A DNA stretch of 64,000 bases, from the NCBI GenBank assembly GCA_012845835.1, contig JABAKD010000002.1, positions 28,363,210-28,427,209 on the forward strand. The letters run 5' to 3'. Source of the DNA: Undaria pinnatifida. Taxonomy: Eukaryota; Sar; Phaeophyceae; Laminariales; Alariaceae. Each line of letters begins with the position of its first letter. The stretch's first letter is position 1. The notes beneath the pieces are model-generated. The model searched no databases, was not told where the DNA came from, and worked only from the letters and a program-made list of their open reading frames with translations. The position numbers were made by a program, and so were the translations under genes. Shown here in pieces: positions 40,990 through 51,239 of the stretch.

Positions 40990-41330
40990 GGTGTTACCCC
41001 CAGCGAGAACTTCTAGACCAGTCGTGGTCGCAGGTGCCTCTTCCCTTCTCCCCTCCGTTACGTGCCTGTCGTTCTCATCGAGCAGCTAGGGTTCAGCAGT
41101 GTCCCGCTTCTTAACTGTTTATGCTTTATCGAGTTTCACGGAGCTTTACTAACTCACGCCCTCGCGCTTTCCCGGTATTTTAATACAGTGAACGATTGTT
41201 CACCCAAAGAAAACGTCCATGTAGGCAAACGAGCACGAGCATGCCCTCTCTGGGGGGATTGGAACCTGCGTCATTGACTTTGTTGGTGTAGGGACGAGAT
41301 TCACCTGCTACTTGTACGCTCCTCGTAAAT
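40990..41330 (-). mobile_element. Family D SINE-like element, diverged copy 6
   Basis: On the plus strand CAGTCGTGGTCGCAGGTGCC, TCATCGAGCAGCTAGGGTTC, AGCAGTGTCCCGCTTC, TTTCACGGAGCTTTACTAAC, TCACGCCCTCGCGCTTTCCC and GGGGGGATTGGAACCTGCG parallel the inverted copies at 36.5-37.1 kb with many changes. An extra 25 bp lies in the middle. Confidence 0.6.
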
Positions 41331-44205
41331 CCACAGGGTACGCGCCTGAAAGTATATACCCCAGGTAGCAGTGCAGAGCATGCAGGTATTTACTCAGTCG
41401 CAATACTCAGGTACTTTCGGGACTGTAACACGCATGGAAAATCCAATTCCCTCGCGCCGGGTAGCTCGAGTATTGCTACGTACCCTCTGGTATCGGAGAT
41501 GAGGCACGGCTGGATATACTACCGAGAACATCATTGATTGGTTTTCTCAGCCTCTCACAGCAGTCTGTCCACAGAATTTATAGCTCTCTTTCAATCATAA
41601 GATGAAGAATCAGGACGGACGCTTGCTTTGTGTATGGTTGTGTATGGGTTAGTACCCTGCTGGGTTGTACAATTAATAGCCGTGCTGATGATGTCGTCGT
41701 GGATAGAGAACTACTCTGTTGCAAGAAAGAGGCAAGACAGATATCAGAAGTGATTTGAATGGAGTATGTTTTCGCTTTTGATTTTTCATGACTTTTGGTT
41801 ACGTTTTGCTCGAGTGAAATGGTGAACAAAACTTACAGCCCGCGTTTATACCTCCAATCGGCGCCTCGTTAACATGCGTGTCGCCGCAACACGCTGCGTG
41901 CCTTTCGCTGAGTCTCCGCTGCAACTTCCATGTGGGTGCCTCATCGAAAGCACCCGGAGCGATGTGCCCTACCGACCTGCTGCTGGTGTGTCAAGAGTCT
42001 TACGTATACAGCAGCACCTCGTATACTACTCAAAGCCACACTCGTACATAACTATTTGTACTTGTACCGGTATTTAAGTCGTGTTGCAGAGCAGGTGGTA
42101 TGCCTATATAATATAAAAAAATACGTGTACTGCATGTAAGTAAGTGCGACACAATTAAATATGAAGTAGACTGGACTAGACTATGCAAGGAACTACAAAA
42201 AGGCGAAAATAGTTCGTACCACTTGGGGTCTCGCGTATTATTATTAGTATGTTGTTGCTGTCTGTGGTGCCTTCCATTGTCTTTTTGTACTCGCTCATGC
42301 AAACAAAATGCGCAGGGCATGCATGTTATGTATATGTGGCTGAATAGGGTCTATACTGGTTGCTGTTGTACCGAGGTGTGTATGCACAAGACAGCGCAGT
42401 GCAATACTGCTGTACTAGTCTAGACTATACTAGCAATGCTGCTGCTGGCGACGGTGCTGTTCTCACATTAAATCATGGCGACAAACTAGTCTGTGGCCAC
42501 AAGACAGGCTGCAGTATAACAGCAACGGGATACAGCAACCCTATTAATAGTAGCCGTACTGCAGCTGTGGTGGTGCCGTGTGCCTGAAAACTTCCTCGCA
42601 AAAGCAAACGGAGTGTCGCCCGCGTACCACCATCCGCGCCGCACCGCATACGGCGTGCCCGTCGCGGTAGTAAGCCAAAAAACTTCAAGGGCACAAGCGG
42701 ATTATCGAGCGCTGCAATCGTTCAGAGCTCGGCCATGTGTGCCTCTCTCTGCTACTCCCAACAAAGCTTTCCCAAAACGTACCACGAATACTACAAGACG
42801 ACCCAACACAACACCGCAGCACACACCAGAGAGACAACCACGTTTTCTTTGTGACGAGAGGCCTCTCTGCTTCACGCTCTTTTTTCCTTTTCGATTTTCG
42901 ACTATTTATTTACGAAACACCGAACCGCCCCGATATTTTTCGGGCTCTTCTCGCACTACGCTCAACATCCCACACATCGCGCTCGGCTCACCCCCGCACG
43001 CTGCTGTCATCGTAGCTCTCCATGGTGATGCCAGTTCGCCTTCCGTTCTATCCCGTGTGCGGTGGCCTGCTGCTGTGTTCCCTATGTTCCTGGCTACGAA
43101 GCGAAAGACTTTTTTTTTCTCTTATCTCCCTCGATGAGTTTTGCGTTAAAAATTTCATAGTTTCACCGTTCGTTGTAATAGTCCATTTTGTCCATCTGCG
43201 GCGGTCAAGAGAGTGAATCCGGTGACGTATACCCTTCTCAAGAATTAATTGCCGCGGTTTTCATGTTGGCGTCGTTGAGACGAAGAGACCAACGGTGTGT
43301 ACGTATGTACGCGTATATTAAGGATGTGCAGGGGGGGCTGCTCGTGACACATGACATGACCACCGACGGTGTACCGCCTTGGTTGGCACTTACTTACTCA
43401 CGCCTAGACTATACACACAACTCTGCTGATGCAACAGAGCAGCAGTGTAAACACTAACTAGCGCCTGGTCCTCGTCGTGAAAGTATAGTCTAGTGGGAGA
43501 TGAGCAGGCTCATTTGTCATTGTTGTCGTTGTGCATAATATCTGATAGTACTACGTACGTATGTGCTGTTGAATAGTCATGGTGTCGCTGTTGCTGCCTT
43601 GTTGTCGGTGGTGCCGAGCTAAACAGAGGCATGACCTACGTATGACCACGTGTCACAAACCATCGAACCATCCTTCTTCGTACTACAAATCCTCAGTACT
43701 TCGAACTTCGAGGAGATCATCTCTCTTCCCGTCTAGACATCTTCGCCCCCTGTCGTTTCCTCTCTTTGTACGTATCGCACGCATAACACCTGGAGCGTAT
43801 TCATGTTGTGAGCTTTGTGCGCGTAGTGCTGTATCATGTAGTACGTATGACATGAATAGCTAGGCAAGAAGAACCTGCTGTGTGCTTCGAGCACATGTAT
43901 GCATACATTCATACGCCCTTCGCGTATATCGGGCACTCTATTTCTCAGGGTCAGAAGGACAGAATTGTGGCCCCCTACTGGTGTCGGTCGCCAGCTCGTA
44001 CGGTCATCCCACTCGGAATCTCAGAGTCGTGTACCGGTATGTATTCACTTATCAGTAGTCTATATATCAGCCCCCGCGAAGTTGCAGGTACGTGCAAGGA
44101 TTTTTAGATTTACACGTAAATTCAACAGCGATTTATGTATAACGTATCCCTATGTGCAGGTCCGCACGAAACGACGGTTGCGCTGCCCAGACCAACCCGA
44201 CCCCA
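41331..44205. other. No recognised gene; palindromic TAGTCTAGACTA words
   Basis: Nearly 3 kb with GCTGTTG-rich patches. A 70-bp block at 41,598-41,670 shares AAGATGAAGAATCAGGA with family L copy 4. The words CTAGACTAT/ATAGTCTAG recur at about 42,168, 42,417, 43,402 and 43,485. The longest plus frame (42,580-43,137, 185 codons, Pro/Arg/Phe-rich) is unrecognised and overlaps frames in other phases. Confidence 0.4.
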
Positions 44206-44211
44206 GACCTG

Positions 44212-44299
44212 ACCCTAACCCTAACCCTAACCCTAACCCCAACCCTAACCCTAACCCTAACCCTAACCCTAACCCTAACCCTAACCCTAACCCTAACCC
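44212..44299. repeat. Interstitial telomere-like (CCCTAA)n tract
   Basis: About 15 tandem CCCTAA hexamers (TTAGGG on the other strand) with one CCCCAA variant, in the middle of the window. TTAGGG is the telomere repeat of animals, fungi and several algal and stramenopile groups. The tract is short, internal and flanked by unrelated sequence, so it is not a chromosome end in this assembly. Confidence 0.95.
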
Positions 44300-45610
44300 C
44301 ATCCCAATCCTTTGGGGGGCTCGAGGTCTGCTCTCGAGGTCGGCAGGGGCAGTGTTGTGTTTACGTCCAAATCTGAAAACCTCGCACGTGCACGTGCAAT
44401 TATACGCGTGACCAGTCCACTTACATACTAGGTCTGACGTGTGAAAAGTATTTGTGGTGTTGTCTTTTATATTATTTTGGTTGCTCAGATCAGAGGCGTA
44501 TTCTTGTTGCTTTTCTCTTTTCCACTTGTTTCGTAGGGCTGTAAAGCTTGCCTCATCGCTACTAATAGGCTAACTCTCCCCCCCGTTCTGGCGATTCTCC
44601 GTATTATTTGCCTTGCTTCATTTTCTATTTCTCTCAGTTTTGCTTTTCTATTTTTTTTTTTTTCGCTCTCCTCGGATTGTACGAGTACATTGCTTTATTA
44701 GTTTTTTTATTCCTGTTCGTCATGAGGTGTTGTTGTTGTTGTTCTCACATTAACTCGCATAATCAAGTCCGTGGTCACAGGACAGGCTCCAGTCACTCTG
44801 GAGCTGAGGAATACCCCAGAGGTGTAGTCGGTTTCAGCTGCGAGTCTTGGAACGTATTTACCTGTGGTACCAGACTGGTATAGGGTTGGTAGAGGGTGCT
44901 ACGGGCGTCGTAGCTGCGCCGCAACCTGTTAGATATCCCGGGAAGACGGGGCGATCATTGATATTTTATAAAAATACTTTTAAGGACGTCAGCCGCGAGC
45001 TTGACGAATTTCGGGTCAAGACTCATCTTTGCAAGCTGCGTTGTTGGTACTTGTAATGTATATTGTAATATACTACGTACGTGGGTGAGATTTGTATGGT
45101 GGTATTTGGTTCGATTGCTCTTTTTTCAATGCATACCCGCGGGTCGTCACTCTGACAGCATTCCGGACAGCAGGCGCGTTCGTCTGTGCTCACGGTTACC
45201 GTGCGGTTCGTACGGTGCAGGCAGCCCAACCGCTGTAGTTGCTTGTAGCCGCGAGTTGGTTAGTTGTGGGAACGGGGGAACCGTAGTTGAGTGGATACCC
45301 GCGCGGCCATGTGAGTTCAGTTTGCACTTCTTGGACCATTTCACTTGTGCGCCTTCTTGTTCGTACTGTGCGTTTTTCAGGCGGGAAAGCATATTAATAA
45401 TAGTATTTCCCGGACGAATTTTGATTTCACTTGGTTTTTCGGATCTTCCTAGGGCTCGAGCACCTTTGTGTGACCACGGACTCTGGATGTTTGACAATAG
45501 AGACATCAGCAACAACAACAAAGGTGCTAGGTACGTGATGACTTCCGATTTCATTTTTACATTTTATGGCGCATGTACGACTTGCATAATCAGTCATGAA
45601 AATATAGTCT
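44300..45610. other. Mixed sequence with family K and C fragments; no gene
   Basis: An inverted family K fragment lies at 44,730-44,835 (GTTGTTGTTGTTCTCACATT, GTGGTCACAGGACAGGCTCC, AGTCACTCTGGAGCTGAGG) and another short one near 45,465-45,515. A family C trace (AGACTCATCTTTGCAAGCTG) is at 45,018. The 259-codon frame at 45,001-45,780 is made up of these repeats and low-complexity ends and is not called. Confidence 0.5.
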
Positions 45611-45619
45611 ACTGGTACG

Positions 45620-46120
45620 AGTATATACCTTCAACAACCGTCAGATTTGTCCCCGCAAGAGGGTCTAACTATAGTTCCCGCGCACAGATTGAGTTGCCCC
45701 GCCCCCCCTCCCCAACCCCCCCCCGTCGCTCCCCCCTCTTTTTCGCCCCCGGCCCCCAGTTTTTGTTTTTGCTTTTTTAACTCCGCCCTCCCCTCACCGG
45801 TTATACGACTTTTAGGACATAGACTAATAAGTCTTGATACACTGACGATGCATTCCCTGCCACCACAGCTGTCAGATTTGTCCCCAGGGCTCAAAAACGG
45901 GTTTTGTAGTTTCCGCGCACACAGATTGATTAACATCACCCTGTTGGCTCTGATAATAAAGCTACAATGTAGTTCCAAGGGGAGTCGCCGGCCTATGTCC
46001 TTGATGAGGACACACACCCTGCCGTAATACGCGCGATTGGAGTATCACACACATCTTGCAAATGATGAGTTGCGACGAAATCTTCGGTTTCGCAGCGGCA
46101 GAAGTGTACTTTTATTTTTA
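45620..46120 (+). repeat. Family C dispersed repeat, full copy
   Basis: CAACAACCGTCAGATTTGTC, GCGCACAGATTGAGTTGCCC, a C-rich segment, CCTCACCGGTTATACGACTT, CACCACAGCTGTCAGATTTG, GGGTTTTGTAGTTTCCGCGC, ATCACCCTGTTGGCTCTGAT, AGGGGAGTCGCCGGCCTATG and AATGATGAGTTGCGACGAAA in family order. Confidence 0.8.
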
Positions 46121-46184
46121 TTACATACTCATGTACATGCTACGTACAGTATATAATGGCCATATATGTCTAATATTTCATGTG

Positions 46185-46310
46185 TACCACATTTTTTGGT
46201 TTGATCATTTATCCCCCGGGTATTCTTCCACTCGAGAGCGATTGGAGCCTGTCCTCTGTGACCACGGACGGACACGATTATGCGAGTTAACGTGGGAACA
46301 ACCAACAAGT
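46185..46310 (+). mobile_element. Family K 3' fragment
   Basis: CCCCCGGGTATTCTTCCACT, GAGCGATTGGAGCCTGTCCT, GTGACCACGGACGGACACGA and TATGCGAGTTAACGTGGGAA, ending AACAACCAACAA, match the 3' end of family K. Confidence 0.65.
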
Positions 46311-46694
46311 GAGTAGGACGTAAATGAAGTGCTATTACGTACGAGTACTGCAATAATTGTGTAAAAAAAGTTTAATATTTCCCCCCGATGTGCTCGTACT
46401 ACACGTCTTGTCTTGCCATGTGCGTGCGTGTGTTCTGCACTCTGTCTGGTACTCCATGGTACTTAGTCCCGGCCTTACAGTCTTATAGAAGAAGCACAGC
46501 GAAGACCGGAGATATCATAGAAGAAGGAGATGGATGTTGTGTCGGTGTTCTTGATGTTTGGCGTTGCTGTGCGTGACCGACAAATAGAGGAGAAACTTTG
46601 TTGTCTGTTCTATTCCACGACGACATTGCCTGATCTCGGTATATAATTTGCTGTTCATAGTCTAGACTACAAGTACAATTATCATCCTCCGTAG

Positions 46695-46790
46695 TTTCCG
46701 GTCGCCCCGGTGGTCTAGTGGTTACGGTTACCCTCGAATACTACTAGGGTTGGTCCTTGAGTTCGATTCCCACCGTGATGAGATTTGACT
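46695..46790 (+). mobile_element. tRNA-like SINE head (not a functional tRNA)
   Basis: CCGGTCGCCCCGGTGG is shared with the family D head. TGGTCTAGTGGTTA is a perfect A box, and GAGTTCGATTCCC about 50 bp later is a good B box. Folding by eye, the T stem (TTGAG against CCCAC) pairs at only three of five positions and the acceptor ends do not pair. RNA polymerase III promoter sequences therefore survive without a working tRNA. Confidence 0.6.
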
Positions 46791-47589
46791 TCATTTGCAA
46801 AAATGCAACCATAAACATTTATGAAAGGATCAACTGCTGAGAGCGTCTAGCATCGCACGAGCGTGGGCACGTAGGACAATTCGACGCGATTCTCGAGGAG
46901 GGAAGAAAATAACGCTGAATTCCTCTCGCAATAAAATGAAGGCGTTATGATACCGTATTGGGGAGGGGAGAGGAGGGCCCGCCATGTGACCCCGGGTCTG
47001 AGTTACTACTGGGAGGGAGCGCGAGAGTACTGCTGTAGTGCCAGGACAAAAACTGGAACGAAGAGCGAGAGAGAAGTTTGTTGGTCGGTCGCGCTCTCTC
47101 CGTCGCTTGGCCGATGGACCGGCCGCTCTGTCGCTCGACCTTGGACCTTGGGAAGCCTCGGGCTGCCGCAGCCGCTCGCGCTGTCACTCCGTCGATCTAC
47201 ACCTGACCTGTTACCTGTGGTATTTATTACAGCTTTATATCGGTATTGTCTGTGCGTGAAAAAACGTGTCCCGCGGGCAGACCTGGATAGACCTGGGTAG
47301 ACTAAAAGGCACCCTGGTACGATGTACAAAAATGTGTTTCGCGTTCTTTTTTTTCTAGCGCTTTTCACAGGTTATACACAAGAAATAGCCTAAACTTGAC
47401 CCCACATAATGAGCGCCCTATTCCCGCGACGACCGCGATCGACCAATATCTTGGAGATGAAGCAGCCACAGATGACGGGGGTCGTCTGGGGTATGCCGGA
47501 TTGGAAAGCAGTTTGACCAGATTCCCTTCCGGCCAATTCGAATCTAATGAAAGTCGACCACCCCGAGAATTCATTCGATGATTCACAAC
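46791..47589. other. No recognised gene; likely decayed LINE 5' region
   Basis: Ordinary composition, with overlapping 60-120-codon frames on both strands. Being immediately upstream of the LINE reverse transcriptase, part may be its decayed 5' end, but I see no endonuclease motif to prove it. Confidence 0.35.
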
Positions 47590-48480
47590 ATCATTCGTGC
47601 TCGTCAAAGCTCGTCAACGCGTAGAGAACGGGAGAATCCCCCCAGCAATGGAAAGATGCGACCAGCAGGGTCCGTCAAGGTCGTGCACGAAAAAGAAGGA
47701 CCGTCCTGGTTGCAACCAATGTAGGAGGAATTGACTTGTTGCTTGTGGCCCATGCAGGCAAGGTGCTGTGGAAAATCGTCGCATCCCGCCTCAGCAACTA
47801 CTGCGAGGACAGCGAGGACGCAGGAAAACTCCCCGACGAACAGCACGGCGTTCGCCCGCCATGATTAACGGTCGACGTGCTGTTTAGTCGCGCGCCGACT
47901 GCAAGAACTCGGGACGGGCTAGAGATATCCACCTGTACGCGTGCTTTATCGACCTCCAGAGAGTTTATGACTCCGCGACCGAGAGTTGTTGTGGGTGGTG
48001 CTCGCGCACTTTGGCGTCCCAGGAAGATGCTAATCAAATTACCCGTAAGTTCCACGAAGGCATGCAAGCTCGCGTGCGCAGCGATTACGGCGAGTAATCG
48101 GAATGGTTTGACGTTGCCCATGGGTTGCGGCCAGGATGTGTGCTATTCACCGCTTCTCTTCGACGTTTTCTTCGCCTCTGCGCGATACGCGTTGTACCGC
48201 ATTAATAGCATGATAGTACGCTTCAGTGAGGACCCAGATATTCCAAAGGATTTGGTTCGCCCGCTTGACGGGGTGGGGGGAAACACTGAGGCATTACATT
48301 GCCTCGTGTAAGAAGAGCTGTCTGGGGTATGATCTGCCTGGTACGACGACGAATCAGGCATTTTGTCTTTAAGTCAGCGGGAAGGCGTTGCGAAGCTTGT
48401 GACGGTCGTCGTTAACACTTTCGCACCAGAGCGTCCCACGGTGTCGAAGAAAACGACTGAAACCATGCTGCTGTGGATAT
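47590..48480 (+). pseudogene. LINE (non-LTR retrotransposon) reverse transcriptase, decayed
   Basis: Frame-switching reading recovers the RT fingers and palm in order. [20 protein letters not shown] (about 47,740) and LPDEQHG (about 47,831) are followed by YACFIDLQRVYDS (about 47,937), which holds the first catalytic aspartate region. Next come FHEGMQARVRSDYG (about 48,053), FDVAHGLRQGCVL (about 48,110; the RQG appears as RPG) and WYDDESGILS (about 48,340), standing for the (Y/F)xDD active site. LINE RTs copy their own RNA at a nicked chromosomal target. Stops and several frameshifts separate these pieces and the second aspartate box is altered, so the copy is dead. Order and wording fit the RTE/Jockey-like part of the non-LTR tree, but the clade is inference. 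Confidence 0.85.
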
Positions 48481-49430
48481 ACCGAACCAGACACCCCTTA
48501 CCTCGCCGCTCGTCATCGAAGCAGCAGGCCAGAGGTACAGGGAGATAGTGCAATTTTTATACCTGAGCTTTTTATCAACCGAGACCGCCGACAAAATACC
48601 AAATATCAAAGGATGGGTAGACTTGCGTGGGCATACTCCGATCGGTTCAAGCTGGAGCTGTTCGATATGGAGATCGCTCCGTTCACTCTGAAGGTGTGCG
48701 AGTGCTAAAGGCTGGGGCGCTGCTGTGCGGGGGTGTGTGACGTGGACTCTCGGCTTGGAGCAGTTCGATGTGCTCCACTGTACGGGCCGCAAGCTCCTCC
48801 TTGGGACCATGGGCTTTCATCGGACAACGAACTGACCACCGTATGTCGTACGCCAAGGCCCTAAAGAAGACACAACGATGCGAGAGACAGAGAGTTGAGA
48901 CGACTATCCGCAAACGTCGCCCTCCTTTTTGCGGGGAGCGTAAACTTTACAGCGGACAAAACCTGCGCGACTAACCCGCCCGATGATGTTGAGGACGACG
49001 CCCGGTGGGAACCCGGGACTGGGTCGACCAGGAAAAACATGGGCACGACGCCTGGTAGAAGGCGCCGCGGTGTTCAAAGCCAAAGAGGGATCGGCGGAAG
49101 CCTCTCCTGTGTTGTTCGGGGTGGAGAGCGTGCTATGGTCCACCACGGCGGCTAAACATACTGGCAAGTGCCACCGGGGTACCGTCAAAGGGGTGGTGGA
49201 TGGCTTCATGGCGAGGTGGCACAAGGTTGATGTGGAAAATAGCTGGTTACGGCATGCAAACGAGGACGCCAAGAAGAAGGGTGGCCAGGAGAAGGGACGG
49301 GGGGCGGGCAGCGGTACTGGTACCGGTGTCGATTACTGCAGAGAAGATCTGGCAGATCGTGTCGCAAAGCACAAACGTGATGGAACCTGTGCTGTCTGTT
49401 TGTTGTCCCCAAGTTTGAATTTGACTTGAG
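48481..49430 (+). pseudogene. LINE post-RT and C-terminal region, decayed
   Basis: Continues the LINE downstream of its RT. PLVIEAAGQRYREIVQFLYL (about 48,508) is the usual RT-thumb lead-in, followed by an equivalent of EIERRI-type text. RQRTDHRMSYAKALKKT (about 48,822) and VETTIRKRRPPF (about 48,894) come next. Then GGNPGLGRPGKTWARRLVEG (about 49,007) and FKAKEGSAEASPVLFGVESV (about 49,073), WHKVDVENSWLRHANEDAKK (about 49,216), and a basic, glycine-rich end stopping at 49,427-49,429. This last frame (about 148 codons from 48,983) is the longest intact piece. At least two frameshifts lie between it and the RT. No poly(A) or simple-repeat tail is evident after the stop. Confidence 0.8.
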
Positions 49431-49615
49431 AGATTTTGTCGTTTGCTTTCGTGGGGCTTGGTGTGATTTTGGTCTTCATCTTTCCTTGCGGGGGCGACAG
49501 CGGCAACGCTAACATCGGAGACCGCTGTCGACGCGAACAGGAAGGAGACGGCAGGCGGTATGGTTATATTCCCGGCTCGTTTAAGTAACAGAGAGCGGGG
49601 AGAATACGGTGCTCG
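49431..49615. other. No recognised gene
   Basis: Short stretch between the LINE stop and family L copy 4. No tail or target duplication is visible. Confidence 0.35.
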
Positions 49616-49619
49616 TGCT

Positions 49620-50120
49620 CCTCACTCAGGTAAGAATACGGTTATAACAGTTCCTCTTTGCTTTGCCTTAATTGTCTTTCTTATTTTGTTATTTTGTTCT
49701 GTCTTTGTGCATTGCTTTTTCTTTCTTTTTGTTGGTAGTGATGCACTACCCTCTTCCAGAGCCTACGCGGCACATGAGAGAAAGGATGACATCCACGAGA
49801 GCGAGGGTTGGGGTTTGCTCGTTTCGTCTAGTTTCCCTCCGTCTTTTTTCATCGTTTTTGCCTCTTGTTTATGTCTCATTCCCAGGAGTCCCTCTGGTTT
49901 TCCTTCTTTGTTGTGGCTTGTTTTTGGTTGTGTTATTCGTACGCGGTACGCTGACAGTAAATTTTCTTTCTTACGTTCACTTGCTACTATTTGTGTGTGG
50001 TTTGTATGTTTCACAGTGTGTGACCACATAGTCTGTATCGCTTTAAGATGAAGAATCAGGATGGCCATTGGGTGTTCTGTTGGGTAGCAACAATCGACTT
50101 TATGTGAAGACAACACACAA
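49620..50120 (+). repeat. Family L repeat, copy 4
   Basis: A T-rich 5' part, then TTTCACAGTGTGTGACCACA, AGATGAAGAATCAGGATGGC and CATTGGGTGTTCTGTTGGG, ending TTATGTGAAGACAACACACA. It shares the GTGACCACA..GAAGAATCAG..GTGAAGA(A/C)AACACACA order with copies 2 and 3. The T-rich half yields a chance 163-codon hydrophobic frame (49,560-50,051), which I do not call. Confidence 0.65.
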
Positions 50121-50754
50121 CGCACACCTTGCCCGATTCGCGGAACGGGTCAGGACGTTCTTAAACTCTTGCGGGTCGTCGGGCCGAAGCTAGAGGTGCT
50201 TAAACTTCCACGGGTCGGGTTCGGTCGGGTCGAGCCAGATTTTGAAGTACTACTGTGCGTCCATAAGTGTCGCAAGTCGGGTCGGGTCATGGCCCGCGAG
50301 AAACAGGTTATGCTGCGGGTCGGCGGGCATCAGATCCGGGAGCGTGACACCTAAACCTTTACCGTTTCCTGCAGCGACAGTTTTATCCTGCCTCGCGGAT
50401 CAAGCTCGCGGAAATAGCTCGCGGGTCCGACATCTCAAACCTGCAATTTCGCGTCCTAAAGCCTCTCCGGTGTCACTATACCGAGAGCATACTCATAGCG
50501 CGTCCACACGATAAGAATCGGACCCGGAACGGGCACATACTCCGTGTACTTCGAATCGGGAAATGTACCAGAATAACGTCCCAGACAGTGCTAAAAACAG
50601 TCTTGGGACTAGGTTTACTGTGCCGACAATGATAATCCAATGTTTGCTGGCCCGTACTTTTTCGTCGTTAATCCGCGAGGTTTGCGAGGTAATTCATGGG
50701 TCATGGTGCGGCCTGACCTGCGACACGATACGTGTATCATAGGTCATTCGGAAT

Positions 50755-51030
50755 CTGTCGGTTCGGTTCGGGTTGGGTCGGATCGGGTGGAGTCGGGTCG
50801 GGTCGGGTCGGGTCGGGTCGGGTCGGGTCGGGTCGGGTCGGGTCGGGTCGGGTCGGGTCGGGTCGGGTCGGGTCGGGTCGGGTCGGGTCGGGTCGGGTCG
50901 GGTCGGGTCGGGTCGGGTCGGGTCGGGTCGGGTCGGGTCGGGTCGGGTCGGGTCGGGTCGGGTCGGGTCGGGTCGGGTCGGGTCGGGTCGGGTCGGGTCG
51001 GGTCGGGTCGCGGGTCGGGTCAGATCACGT
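50755..51030. repeat. (GGTCG)n pentanucleotide array
   Basis: Uninterrupted from about 50,792 to 51,010 (about 44 units) with degenerate units on both sides, and scattered GGGTCGGGTC words as far out as 50,170 and 51,200. Because the period is 5, all three frames of the plus strand read the same Arg-Val-Gly-Ser-Gly repeat. Just beyond, TCGGGTCATCGTGACTCGA (about 51,203) is a palindrome joining the repeat to its inverted form CGACCCGACC. Confidence 0.95.
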
Positions 51031-51239
51031 CAGGTCGCATTCGGAGGAATTCGATTTTCAAATCTCACACGTCTGGTTCGATCGAGTCAAGATTTTTTCG
51101 AAATCTCACATACCGGTTCTAGTTGTGTCAGGAAAAATTTTCAATTTTCTTCGGGTCGTGTCGGGTTAGGAGTTAGGGAACTCTTCTCGGGTCGGGTGGG
51201 GTCGGGTCATCGTGACTCGACCCGACCTGACCTGATCCC

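Noticed and set aside
43899..44411. Pro-Asn repeat protein over the telomere-like tract
   Set aside because: The repeat is simply the (CCCTAA)n DNA read in frame.
45270..45320. tRNA-like GTAGTTGAGTGGATA...GAGTTCAG
   Set aside because: Box spacing and stem pairing fail, and no second copy supports a SINE.
45001..45780. 259-codon plus-strand frame as a gene
   Set aside because: It runs through inverted family K sequence, a family C copy and a poly-C segment, so it is open by chance and has no recognisable domain.
46695..46790. Functional tRNA gene
   Set aside because: A and B boxes are good, but the T stem and acceptor stem do not pair and no anticodon arm can be placed. Better read as a tRNA-derived SINE head.
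49560..50051. 163-codon membrane protein
   Set aside because: Hydrophobicity comes from the T-rich 5' part of family L, which recurs elsewhere without an open frame.
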